From contig NC_081414.1 in NCBI RefSeq assembly GCF_030272615.1, positions 814,472,569-814,536,568 of the forward strand: a stretch of 64,000 bases of DNA, read 5' to 3'. Shown one piece after another: positions 1 through 10,552 of this stretch. The notes beneath the pieces were generated by a model. The model made no database searches, was not told the origin of the DNA, and saw nothing but the letters and a program-made list of their open reading frames with translations. This stretch comes from Cryptomeria japonica. Taxonomy: Eukaryota; Streptophyta; Pinopsida; Cupressales; Cupressaceae. The first letter of the stretch is position 1; every line of letters starts with the position of its first letter. The translations under genes and the position numbers were made by a program.

Positions 1-1120
1 AGAACATGCATGGTATTGCTTACCTTACTTTTCAAAATACCATTTTATACAAATTTTGAACACTTTCTTTTACATTACAAAAAAAGCACAAGCACTTACT
101 CTTTGCTCCAATACCTTTATATTCCATTATTTTCTACTGCAATGCTTGATTCCTCTCATTACTTACACAGGGACTCCTGCTCCAGAGCTCTTGTTTATTT
201 TTATTTTTGAAATGCTTCAAATTGTATTGGATATCAATTATCCATACTCAAGATGGGCCAATAAACATTTATAAAAGTTCAGTTTTATTTTATTCTTATA
301 CACTTTTTAAATCTATCATATCGTAGATCATAATTAACAAGGGTAACGATGAGTTTTTTATTATATTATCTATTAAATTTTTAAGGCTATAGAGATAATG
401 GATACATTTCAATCCTTAACTCTTAATCAATAAATATTAATTCAGACTCATGATTATGAAATTAAAAAAAAAATGATATAAATTTGATATTAAACATTTT
501 TATTAAAAAATCTAATATTATACCATACCTAAAATTGTAGATTATTGTTTTGTTTATGTGATAACCTAGCCCTTTCCTCTAAAAGAGTATACACATGCAT
601 AGTTCCTTTCAAAGGTTATATGAGATTATATTCACTCATCTTAGTTAGAATAAAAATAGTGATAAGGGCTGTAAAGTTTTCTTTTAATGTCTAATTATAA
701 GCACAAAAGGAAAATAATTATGTTTATTCAAGATGTTTTGAGTAAAGTTTATTCATCTTCTAGTTGAATCAAGAATGCATTTTTTCTACACTATGAAAAG
801 TTGTTCATAAATGATCCATTTGATGACATCATAATAAAGAGTTGGATACCATTGCTTTCAATTGTCTTTCAATTAATATTGATCTCGTGATTTTGGTAAA
901 ATCTGAATAGGTTGTTATTATTGAAAGAACTTGGGAAATCCTTTTTCTTTATGGATTATCAAAAAAGACATAATTTTAAGGAGTTATTAGATGAAATTTG
1001 CGAGTCCACATGACACACCATTAACCAATATTTTATCAAGTCTAGATTTGGAGGTTGAAGAAAGGATATTTAGGGCTTGCCATCACTTGAGGCCTTATCA
1101 AACTCATCCTTACAATAACC
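1..1120. other. AT-rich sequence without recognisable genes
   Basis: I see no coding region, RNA gene or bounded repeat here. Open frames at the far left are short (66-72 codons), overlap each other and show no family motif. The sequence is strongly AT-rich with several A or T runs. Confidence 0.6.
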
Positions 1121-1124
1121 AATG

Positions 1125-3742
1125 TGAAAAAGTACCCAAGTTAAAAATACAGGTGATGTAGTGACAATATCAGGAAAAGAGGGAGGAAGATTGTAAGTAG
1201 TTAAGTAAGAGGAACATTCAAAGAATAATTGGTGACATAGAGCTTCAAAATGAGTTGGGAGACAATGAATGCGAAAGAATAAGAAAACAATTAGGGATGA
1301 CTATAAGATTATTGGTACAATATGAGAAGAATGATGGGTTTAGAAAGGCCAATCAAGGATGTAAATGATATAAAGTAGAAGTAAGGAGAGTGGGAGTGAT
1401 GACGGGATTAGAGAGAGAAATTTGTTGAAGAGGATGCTTTGATTTGAAGAGTAATACATTTGTTTATTATTTGGCTAGTTTCCTTGAGGATATTCATATT
1501 ATATGATGTATTTAATAGGAGGATATAGAGAGCATTGAAAAGTGAGGAGTTAAAAATTTCAACACTAAGTTTAATTAGACCTTTCCCAACAAGTTAGAGC
1601 TTATTGGTGATGTGATTGCATTTTTGTTATTTGATTTTTTGAAAGTGACTATTATTGTCTAAATTGTTTTTACTTTTGAGATAGTGGTATTGCCTTATGT
1701 ATCCAACATAGGGATTTCATTAAATTGACAGTTCTTGAGGATGAGTTAAAATGAGTATTGTATTTTAGACGAAAAGTAGAACATGAAATGTTGAAATGAG
1801 TGAATGTTAAATGGTAGTCTTATGTGTTTCTTAGTTTGTACTAGACCAAACATTGCCCAAGAAATAGGAATCTTAAGTCAATATATGGCTAATCTTGGAC
1901 GAGTGCTTTTGGCAAAGTTTGGTCTAGTACAAACCATGTCATACATGTCTTGAGGATGAATTAAAATGAGAATTCTTTCTAAGAGGGAAGTTAGAACATA
2001 AAATCTTTTTGGGATACAACTCTAAAGCAAAAATTTGCTATTTTTTGATAGATTAGTCTTTTATATATTACTTCATGTGTATACAATTTTATTTTGCACT
2101 ATACTCTCAAGAAAAAGGAAGAAAAAGTTACACCCCAAAGTCACGCAAGACAACACCTTAAACAACATATCCATATAGAAAAGAAAAATACTAGAGTTGT
2201 TAAGTACCATAAGCCATGGATCTACCATAAGAGGGAGAACATGAATCATGATCATCAGGATTGCCCCAATAGCTAGGAAGGTATTGGCTATCTAGCACCT
2301 TCTTTATTAGTTTTCTCACCATATAAAGGTAAAGTAACATTCCTCATAGGACAAATAACTAGAGCACAGTGAGGAAACAATGTGAAGAAGAAATTGAATG
2401 TGAATGAGAATTCTGGAACCAATCGTGCATACTATGACTCTGAGATTTATATTGATAAGGCTAAGAAGCATGAATATATTGAAAACTAAGCCCATATGCA
2501 TTATGACTATGTTAATACTAACACCCTTAAGAAGGGTATTGCCCTCCATTGGAAAGAGAGGGTAGTTCAAAACTCGCAACCATAAAAAGTGTATTACTCT
2601 AATGGTCAATAAACACTTGTAGATGAGCTACTTCAAGTGCAAATTTATTAGCTGGCACTTGTATTTACATGAGAACATATGATAAAATCATGTACTTTGG
2701 GGACAAAGAAATGAATATCATAACAACATTCTAAAAAGAGAAAAAAATCTATCTTATTAAATGCTAAATAGATTTTTCAATTTAATATTAAGTCATATTA
2801 AGGTAAAATTTGCAAGGGTTTTGGGCCAATCCCATTAAAGAATCACATGCTAGGAAAAAGGCTTAGGTCTAAAAGGCTTGAAAATAACTTTGAACCAATT
2901 CCAAGTAGCTTGGGATTTAGATTAAAACAAGAAGGAAACTTAAGAGTCTCCTTTAATGTTTGCAAATAGGACAATAAGGATTGATAACTCTCAAATATAT
3001 CAATATAGAACCAATAAGTACACCTTGATAGAGAATACACCAAACAAAGTGAGTAAGATTTAGCTAAATAATGACTAACCAAATAAGCTATGTGATCTAT
3101 GTTGTTACGATTTAGCTAAAGGTTGAATTTTTGTACCAAATGCAAATGTAATTATAGATTCCAATTTCTAATCTTTGCACTAGGGCTACCACATATCATT
3201 TGTGAGGTTTGTAATTATGAAATGAGATATCATGAAAGCATTTACAATCTTTGCACTAGGGATAACATTTGACATAATTTGAGAAGAAATAAGAATGAAA
3301 ATATTTTATAATGTGTGAAAGTGTCAAGTTTAACAACATGTAAACTAAAAATAAATAGGATAGATTGAGACTCTTTTTAATTTCATTTTTAATCTTTAGT
3401 GTACTCTAGAATATAAATTGTAACATAATGAAACATATAATATGTTTTAGGTTCCCATTTAATAAATTAGATAAGGTTACTTAGAGAAAATTAAGAATTG
3501 AGAGATAAGGAATATAATGATAGCCTCTTTAGTCATTGGTGCAACTTTGTTGTTTTGATTCCACTAAGATAGATTAAGAGGAATTTGAACTCTACATTTT
3601 ACTTTTGTCTTCTCTTTTCTTGAGCACCATGTCAAGATGGTGGATTTCCATATTATTTTATTTTACTTTATGTATTAGAATCCATATGAATGCATGATCA
3701 TGTCCTTTATTTGCTATGTTGGTATGTCTTATCCTAATCTTG
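1125..3742 (+). repeat. Family B repeat, copy 1 (unrecognised, ~2.6 kb)
   Basis: This stretch is collinear with 10553-12825 and 14126-17050 and, over its first ~320 bp, with 12829-13150. Shared landmarks include a purine-rich start (a near-identical 'ggaggaagattgta' word and 'ataattggtgaca'), a central 'gggatacaactctaaag'-like block and a late 'catgatcatgtc' block near 3690. Copy 1 is the most diverged and carries a local insertion or duplication near 1790-1950. All three frames are littered with stops. I do not recognise the parent: it could be an old transposon or a pseudogene family. Orientation is assigned only relative to the other copies. Confidence 0.65.
1834..1934. repeat. Foldback hairpin containing a copia RT scrap
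   Basis: A 24-nt arm at 1834-1857 pairs with 1911-1934 with one mismatch, around a 53-nt loop. The left arm and loop (1837-1899) read in one frame as a 21-residue stretch starting CTRPNIAQEIG and ending MANLG, which resembles the block late in Ty1/copia reverse transcriptase around C-T-R-P-D-I. Other family B copies lack the segment. It is flanked by two similar 'ttgaggatgaRttaaaatgag' words (about 1735 and 1951), so it came with a local duplication. Confidence 0.6.
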
Positions 3743-3779
3743 AAGAAGAACCAATCCACCAAAATTATATGTCCAATTA

Positions 3780-3795
3780 CTCTTGTGAAAGATTT
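3780..3795. repeat. Target-site duplication of LINE 1, left copy
   Basis: The 16 bases ctcttgtgaaagattt are repeated at 8904-8919 with one mismatch. They sit immediately outside the T/C-rich 3' tail of the minus-strand LINE. Confidence 0.75.
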
Positions 3796-4194
3796 TCTTT
3801 TCTTTTCTTTTAGTTAAGTGCTATCAAGAGTGGGGATAACGCCCTCTATTAAGCTTATTTTAAAAATATATACAAATAGAAATGCCACCTGCATAGTTAC
3901 AAAATACGGGTGTATAAACATAGGCTGAATGCTTTAAAACCTTCCTATGGAAAGACATCACCAGTAGCGGGTAGGCAGAAATAACAATAGCAGAGGCCAT
4001 ATACATCTATTACAAGGAAGTGATAACCTAGAAACCTAAGAGCAGCATTAATCACCCCCTCAGATTGCCTGGAATATGAGGGCCACATATTCACCCAGAC
4101 TGATGACTATCGCGGTGGAATTGTCTGAGAACCACCATTCCTTGGAGTTTGTTAGTCTCCTGAATGGGGCCATGTTTCCATTTAGAGCCATGCA

Positions 4195-4692
4195 CTAAAA
4201 TAACTCCCAGGCGTTCTCCCCAAATATCTTCATTCTCTCCTTTGCTGCAGCCTTCTCGACCCTCCATTCCTTGGCCCTACATTTTTCACTGTCCTCAGAG
4301 TTCGAGCTGCCTTTCTCACTCGAGTAGTATGTTTCCTCATCGAAATCCAAGGGCAAATAGTATTCAGGCTGGAAATATGTTTTTAGAATACTTTCCATCA
4401 CCTCTTCTTCAAGGCTAAGGATCGCGTTGGCAACTGAGTTTCCATTAAACGACTTGGCAAAGTCATTTAACAACTCAATCGACCGCTCCCTTGAGTCAAT
4501 AATGTCCACCAATGGTAGAATAGCTACCTCATAAATGAAGGCATCACACCGATGCATGTCAAAGTTCAAAGTAATGCCCACCAACCCTTGTATAGCATCA
4601 TACACATAATCCTCGGTAACAAACAAGTCTCGAAGATGGGCTCCTAGATTTTTATCGCAGTTGACACAACTAATATCTCCAAAATGCGCCAT
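4195..4692 (-). CDS. Uncharacterised 165-aa ORF in LINE 1 3' region
   Basis: An uninterrupted 165-codon ORF beginning MAHFGDISCVNCDKNLG, on the same strand and about 320 bp downstream of the LINE RNase H remnant but inside the TSD-bounded element. I recognise no domain. The N-terminal half is mixed hydrophobic/acidic with a C-x2-C pair (CVNC). The C-terminal third is acidic and then charged (SSEKGSSNSEDSEKCRAKEW), ending in a basic, probably helical segment. It stays open while every other part of the LINE has stops or frameshifts. It could be a third LINE ORF, a transduced host exon, or chance. Translation is not shown. Confidence 0.4.
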   Translation of the reverse strand: MAHFGDISCVNCDKNLGAHLRDLFVTEDYVYDAIQGLVGITLNFDMHRCDAFIYEVAILPLVDIIDSRERSIELLNDFAKSFNGNSVANAILSLEEEVMESILKTYFQPEYYLPLDFDEETYYSSEKGSSNSEDSEKCRAKEWRVEKAAAKERMKIFGENAWELF

Positions 4693-5008
4693 TACCTTCT
4701 TGCTTTTGGCTCAGACAACTTAGAATGAGGGATGAAGACCTTTTATAAAGCCATATATGTCTAGATTTTTCCTCGCATATTTCAATCACACATCGTATTT
4801 AAGAAGGTTGTCAAATATAGTCAGAGATAATGATGTGTTTCTACCACCAATACCGAAGTATTAGAATTTACACCATTCCATATTTTCGCCAATATTAGGA
4901 TTGGAATGACAGTTTCATCCTGCCACAGTACTACAAACCAAGGCCGAAGTCTTATCTGGTGCCACCTATACCCTTAGCTCGAGTATTCATACCTCTACTA
5001 TACAATTG

Positions 5009-5755
5009 TTATCCGATACCTTCGCGTGAAGAATCCTCCTTGACTTGATTGATTATATCTTCACTCACAAAATACGGATCAAAAGTGATCATGCCATCTC
5101 TGTTCACAACCCCCAAGTTTGCAAGATAATCTATCGTTCGATTCCCTTCGCGGTATACATGATTAATTTCAAAAGTGCCAATCTTTTCCAAGAGATAATT
5201 TATGCGGGGGAGCCATTTTCTTAGCTTCCAGCATTGGAAATTTGACTTAATGATGTCGTTTATAATGATTTGAGAGTCTCCCTCAATGATTACTCTCGAG
5301 ATACCAATTTGCACATATAGATTTAATCCAGCCTCTAAAACTCTAATCTCTACCTCATTGTTAGTGGAAAATCCTAATCCACCATACACCCCATAGATAG
5401 GGTCACCAATATTATTTCTTATAATGGCACCAAAGCTAGAATCTCCAGGGTTCCCTTTACTTGCTCCGTCAAATTAAATATTCATCCAATCCATTGGCAG
5501 GCCCTTCCATCTGATATTTTTCCTATCAATTTTTGCCTTGGTGGATGTGAGTACGGGTCTAGGGTCTTTGAGGAGCCAAAAAGTTTCCATCCTACGGTCC
5601 CAATCGTTATAGTTTCTGATTTTTCTCTTAGCAGTTTTCCCATTTATCACTTCTTCTACTGCACTTTTGATATTATCAATTATTTTATTAACTGGAAGCA
5701 GAGCCTCTTTGAAGATCCTCCCATTCCTTTCTTTCCAAATGTGCCAAACAATCAT
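5009..5755 (-). pseudogene. LINE 1 linker and RNase H domain
   Basis: 5474-5755 (WHIWKERNGRIFKEA) is the common plant LINE segment before RNase H. 5009-5389 shows RNase H features: EIRVLEAGL, VIIEGDSQIIIN and, at the C-terminus, YREGNRTIDYLANLG, equivalent to the A-D-x-L-A block. RNase H would remove the RNA template strand during retrotransposition. The two pieces share a frame but are separated by a stop. The first catalytic aspartate region upstream of 5389 is disrupted. Confidence 0.82.
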
Positions 5756-5880
5756 TGAAGGTCCGACTAACCAGAGATCAATCCATCTTGAAGAGAGGGT
5801 ACTAGGCCATGAAATAAGGAAGTCCTTGAGTAGCTCGCTCCGACAGTCTTAAGATTGGTTTTATTAAAAAACCAATTCCA

Positions 5881-6676
5881 TCAAGCCTCTGCCAGAGGAC
5901 AATTGAAGAGTAAATGATTGGCAGTTTCTTCGTCCTCTCTACACATGACACACATATTGGGTCCTGAGATACCAATCATTTTCAGTCTGTCCCCTGTGAG
6001 GATCCTATTATGTAGTGCTATCCTGAGAAAGGCCCCTGCTTTAGGAAGAAGCATGTTGCTCCAGCATAACTTATATGACCAATCCAAGCACACGCCTCTT
6101 TGCTTTTGCACCTCATATCCTAATTTGACCCTATATTCCCCTGATTTGGAGGCGCACCAGAATATCTTATCTTCCTCATTTGACACCGGGATACTCCTAC
6201 TTTTTAGTACTTCCCACAATTTGTCACATAGTATCGGATTTCTAATGTTTACCTGTTTCCACACTCTCTTCCCATCCCTGTCCCTATTCTGCTCGTAGTA
6301 GTCCTCGACAAACATTCCATAAGTGGATTCAACAAGATTTATCCAATCATTGTCACTAATTATCTCTGATAATGCGGGTTGCACCATCCCATGAGTCCCA
6401 CCAGAATTTTGCAGATCTGTCATTGCCAATATGCCATGAAATATGGTCTGTTATTATAAATCTACAATCCCATAGAAAGATCTAGGTGGCAGATCCTCTT
6501 TCTGAGTTTGCCACTGTGAGGATTCTGTTTGGGATCTCAGAATCCAAGTATTTTTTCCTGAATATTTTGCACCAAAGTTTATGTGGTTCTGTGTACATTT
6601 TCCAAGTTAATTTAGCTCCCAACGCAATATTTTGTAGTTCCATTTTCCTTAATCCTGCACCCCCCTCTTCTTTCAA
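5881..6676 (-). pseudogene. LINE 1 connection and zf-RVT region
   Basis: Two overlapping-frame pieces. 6482-6676 reads GGAGLRKMELQNIALGAKL, typical of the segment after the LINE RT thumb. 5881-6429 ends with a zf-RVT-type putative zinc-binding motif, CVMCREDEETANHLLFNCP, near 5888-5960, preceded by RIALHNRILTGDRL. Both lie on the minus strand and continue the RT, each in a different frame, so at least two indels separate them from the RT core. Confidence 0.82.
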
Positions 6677-7733
6677 TAGACACCCAATTAATTAATGGTA
6701 TCTTCTTTGTATCTTTGGCTCCTTCCCATATGAATTTTCTTAGTAAATTGTCCATACTCTTTCTAGTAGCAAAAGGCACTTTGAAACAAGACATACTGTA
6801 GATAGGTATGGCCAAGAGAACTAATTTGATCATGGTCAATCTGCCTGCCTGTGTTAACCATCTATTCTTCCAAAGTTCTGATTTAGTCATACAAGATTTT
6901 ATCACATCATCCCAAATCTGTGGTTGCCTGCCACCTTTATCAATTCAGACCCCAAGATACTTAATTGGGAGTTCTTAAACAGTAATTCCAAAAAGGCTTG
7001 CAATTCTTAGTTGAGTCTGTTTGTTGGTGTTGAAGAAAAATAACTGCGATTTGTGATTATTCATTAGCTGCCTGGATTGCTTAGAATAGATCTTTAGCGT
7101 ACTCATAATGTTCTTGGCTTCAACCAATGAAGCTTCCCCAAAGATCACGGTGTCATCAGCAAATTGGGAGTGGGTGATGGCATTCAACTGATTATTCACT
7201 TTAATCCCTTTTCATATGTTATCTGTATATATTTTCTGAATCAATTTCCCTAGGACTTCTGCCATTAACACAAATAGGGTAGGAGATAAAGGATCTCCTT
7301 GGCACAGGCCATTAGTGGCACCAAAGAAACCACATACATTTTCATTGACAATAAGGGAATAATTAACAATAGAAATATAAAATTTAATGCTTTAGATCCA
7401 TTTTTTAGGGAAATCCAATCTTTCCAAAACACCTTTTTAAAAGTTTCAGACCACCCGATCATAAGCTTTAGCAACATCGAGTTTAATGATCATACCTTTC
7501 TGTTTCTCTTTGCAGATTGAATGGATGACTTCAGACACCAAAATGATGCTGTCAACAATCTCCCTGCCGGGGGTGAAGCCATTTTGGTTCTCTGATATTA
7601 ACTTGGGTAGCAATTTTTTGAGTCGCTTTGCCATGGCTTTGGATATAATTTTGTAGATTGTGTTGCATAGTGAGATAGGACGATAGTCCTTCATTGTGTC
7701 ACAATCCCGCTTCTTGGGAATCAAGGATATCAA
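6612..7733 (-). pseudogene. LINE 1 reverse transcriptase core and thumb
   Basis: LINE reverse transcriptase with its motifs in order on the minus strand: SLIPKK and DYRPISLCN near 7690-7733, the FTPGREIVDS block, the KLDVAKAYDRV motif A near 7450-7480, QGDPLSPTLF near 7270-7305, and the catalytic box FADD (the usual Y/F-A-D-D) near 7145-7166. A thumb region with TMIKLVLLAIPIYSMSC and FIWEG lies at 6612-6905. Most motifs share one reading frame, but stops interrupt it, for example just after the A motif and near 7210. This is a decayed copy, and the order of motifs makes the family call safe. Confidence 0.9.
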
Positions 7734-8399
7734 AGTGCTATTGATTTCTTTGACAAATCTCTATTTTTTCTTGAACTCCTCAACCACCGACCAAATATCT
7801 TGACCCACGAAATCCCAACAATTCTGAAAGAACTCGACAATCATACCATCAAGTCCGGGCGCTTTATGAGGATGTAGGGAAAAAAGTAGCACATTTTATT
7901 TCCTCCAAATTGTACGGGGCTTGCAACATTTCACAGTCTTCATTGGTGATGAGTGTTTCAATGACCTCGACAATTAAGGGATATGTGGAATTGTTATCAA
8001 GATTGCCATTTCCCAAAAGATCAGTGAAATAATTGATAGCAGATTGCTCAATAGCTTTCACTTAAGTTTTTAAATTGCCATTGTCATCCTTGATGGAGCA
8101 AATTTTGTTGTTAATTCTTCTGGCTTTGGAGGAGGCGTGAAAATTTGGTGTTCAGGTCCCCATCAACAATCCATAATTCCCTTGATTTATCTTTCCAATA
8201 TATTTCTTCCCTTTTGAGAATCTCCAAATACTGCTCTCTTAGGAGTTTCTCAGACTCATAATCACTGTTTGTCATGCCTATTGTCATAATCCGATTGCTA
8301 ATGGTCTCTATTTCTGTCTCAATCTTATTCTTTTCTGCAAAGATGTTCCTAAAGGAGAATCTGTTCCAGGCTTTAAGTTTTTTTTTTCAGAAAATGGAT

Positions 8400-8903
8400 T
8401 CATTTTGTGAACTGAAAGCTCGAGGAACCAGAGAAGATATCCCCTTCTAACCACCACTCCCTAAGATTGTCCTTGAAATTTGGGTCACGCCACCACATGC
8501 TTAAGGACTTGAAGTAGTTCTTTTGACAGGGGTTATCATGATCAATTGAGAGGGTAATAGGAAGATGATCCGATCTAGTCTGAGGGATAATGTTTGTCTC
8601 TATTAAGAAATTGCCCTTCATCCACCATTCACCAACTAAGAACCTGTCGAGTCTCTCAGATATCTTAGAGAGGTTTAATCTTCTGTTTGTTCAAGTAAAT
8701 TTCCCATTTTTGGGAATGATGTCAACCAATTTGTAGTTTGAAACAAAATCCCGAAAATCATCCATACCTTTGGTGGATTTCCCTAGGCCACCCTCCTTGT
8801 CATCAATGTCTAGAATGGCGTTAAAATCACCTGCCATTATTACCTTATCCGCTTCTAACAAATTAACTTATAGGGTAATCTCAATCCAGACTTTTAGCTT
8901 CTC
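8400..8903 (-). pseudogene. LINE 1 endonuclease (APE/EEP) C-terminal part
   Basis: Remnant of the LINE endonuclease that nicks target DNA to prime reverse transcription. The minus strand shows VIMAGDFNAILD near 8811-8852 and SDHLPI near 8559-8581, the core G-D-F-N and S-D-H motifs of the exonuclease-endonuclease-phosphatase fold. The N-terminal third is absent because the element is 5' truncated at the TSD. An in-frame stop separates the GDFNAIL part from the 73-codon SDHLPI part. No function is expected. Confidence 0.85.
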
Positions 8904-8919
8904 CTCTTGTGACAGATTT
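8904..8919. repeat. Target-site duplication of LINE 1, right copy
   Basis: ctcttgtgacagattt matches the left copy at 3780-3795 at 15 of 16 positions and abuts the truncated endonuclease. Confidence 0.75.
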
Positions 8920-9757
8920 GAACTCGATGTATGAAATAATAAAAAACATACCTTGAAGAAGAACCAATCCATCACAATTATTGGTTCAATTATTCTTCTA
9001 AGAGATTTGAAATTGATACATAAAATAATTAAAAATATACTATCATTTAGGAATGGCTATCCAACCATAAGGATGCACCATGATATCCATGGTTGGATGC
9101 TACATAACGGGAATTTTGACTTCTCGTAGATGAGGATCGCTTGTATCTTGTTCAGTGTATAATCATCTCAAATGAATAACAATAGTCCAATGAGAAGTCA
9201 AATTGTGATAGCTGAATAGACAACATTTCCCTATCATCCTCACCAATTAATTATAGAAAAATAATTAAATAATTGAATTCATAAAGCTATTGGCTCCCCG
9301 AATAAAATCTCTTTTTTAAGTCTTCCACCATTCCTTGCTTTGGAAAATTAGATAAGCGGCTGAAAACCGACAAACTTCACAGATTTTTTACTTTACACCC
9401 AACGGTTTGACGCGGCTAAACCGCCCACGGTTTTACAATTTACGTATCTCAAAACCGCCAGCACACTTTTTCAGGTTAGCAGACAACTTTTTATTCCATC
9501 GATACAAACATTTTATTTGCAACATCTGCGAAAACAGTGTGCTTACAAAGCGAATTTGTACCTATTCACTGTATTAGCGAACCAGGTTTTTGAGCATAGC
9601 TGTTATCAGCCCATGGAATCAAGCATTGACACACGTGGCAGATGCAGGGCTTCTGTTTGTTAGCTATGGCTTCTTCTCGGATGCTGCGAGGTTCGAACCT
9701 GGAACCTTCCGGTAACTAGGAAAATATAATGTCTGCCGCTTTAAATTCTTCGGTAGC
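8920..9757. other. Intergenic sequence; less AT-rich right half with a G-box
   Basis: 8920-9045 is tandemly related DNA: two similar 'gatttgaaMtYgat...aaaatatac' words flank a copy of the sequence left of LINE 1. From about 9330 the base composition becomes more balanced than its surroundings. CACGTGG at 9632-9638 is a G-box-like core, and 'ggttcgaacc' near 9691 is a palindromic B-box-like word without a tRNA around it. No promoter is proven. Confidence 0.45.
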
Positions 9758-10078
9758 ATGATCGACAGAAAAGCCTGGATATCTTTTATCACCCAATTTC
9801 TGTTTCTGTTTCATGCGGTATCTTATAATCTGCTTCCAAAGAAGAAAATTGCGATGACGGGAATTTTACTTGTAATCGCGGAGATGTACGCAAGGGAGCG
9901 TGACTTTGAGAAATTGAATGCCTCAAAAGCTGTTATTGTTCCGCTCATATGGCCGTCTAATGACGGACTTTCACAATGCTTAAAGGCATTCAGTGTTAGA
10001 ATTCGTTTGATTGAGGAAAGCCCTGCCCAAGTTGGGTTTTTGAGAAGAGCATTTGTAGAAGGGCAATTCTCCCCTTGA
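9758..10078 (+). CDS. Hypothetical 106-aa ORF, possibly a gene fragment
   Basis: An open frame of 106 codons starting MIDRKAWISFITQFLFLFHAVSYN. The first ~40 residues are hydrophobic with a KKK break, which could be a signal anchor or membrane segment. The rest (YARERDFEKLNASKAVIVPL) looks like soluble protein. I recognise no family. It lies in the only clearly less AT-rich non-transposon patch on the left half and has a G-box-like motif ~120 bp upstream. It may be the first exon of a gene, a captured fragment, or chance. The duplicated segment starting near 10205 lies just downstream but does not include it. Confidence 0.3.
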   Translation: MIDRKAWISFITQFLFLFHAVSYNLLPKKKIAMTGILLVIAEMYARERDFEKLNASKAVIVPLIWPSNDGLSQCLKAFSVRIRLIEESPAQVGFLRRAFVEGQFSP

Positions 10079-10204
10079 ATAGCCTGTCTGCCACCATATT
10101 TGATGAACTATTGTTATTGTACAGCTCAAATATATGAGAGAATTGATTTATCTTGCAATTATGAATAGTTGATGTGTGCAAACATCTTACAGTTGTAGAA
10201 TGCT

Positions 10205-10552
10205 TTGAAAAGTTTTTTTTAGCACTGAATTTTGCTTTGTCTATTACTTTAGGGGTTTGATTTTATCTGTAATTTACATTTTGTGAGGTTGATTTCATGA
10301 GGAGGGAATTTACTTTAAAATTTGTAAATTCAAATTTAGAAATGGGTCTAATTTCTTTCAATTAGCTAAGCTGCTACTGTTATTTTACTTAGTTGAGCTC
10401 TTATGCATATCACTATTAATGATGGCGAGCATACATCATTTTATTTTGCCTAGATTCAAACGAGGTAATTGAGTCTGGGTTTTACAGAGGTCAAGTATTG
10501 TTTGGATTTCCTGGGGAGAGCCAAAGTGATTCAGAATAGCCTTGTTGCTTTT
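10205..10552 (+). repeat. Segment A, copy 1 of a segmental duplication
   Basis: The ~350 bp from the 'agcactgaattttgctttg' word to 'cttgttgcttttgtg' recur at 13783-14125 at roughly 90% identity, and in both places family B follows directly. A and B were therefore duplicated together as one larger unit. Confidence 0.8.

Larger units (their letters stand above)
3796..8903 (-). mobile_element. LINE 1: 5'-truncated L1-type retrotransposon with RNase H
   Basis: A non-LTR retrotransposon in minus orientation, bounded by a 16-bp TSD (3780-3795 and 8904-8919, one mismatch). Its 3' end is the (TTTTC)-like tract at 3796-3811 on the plus strand, i.e. an A/G-rich tail on the coding strand. The 5' end lies inside the endonuclease domain, so ORF1 and the endonuclease N-terminus are missing, the usual result of incomplete target-primed reverse transcription. 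From right to left it holds endonuclease, RT, zf-RVT and RNase H pieces and an extra ORF. The pol frame shifts several times and has many point-mutation stops, so it is dead. The host site was a tandem repeat: similar ~60-bp words occur at 3738-3795 and 8948-9010. Confidence 0.88.

Noticed and set aside
9680-9710. Possible tRNA gene from a GGTTCGAACC B-box-like word
   Set aside because: No acceptor, D or anticodon arm can be folded around it and no A box lies at the right distance.
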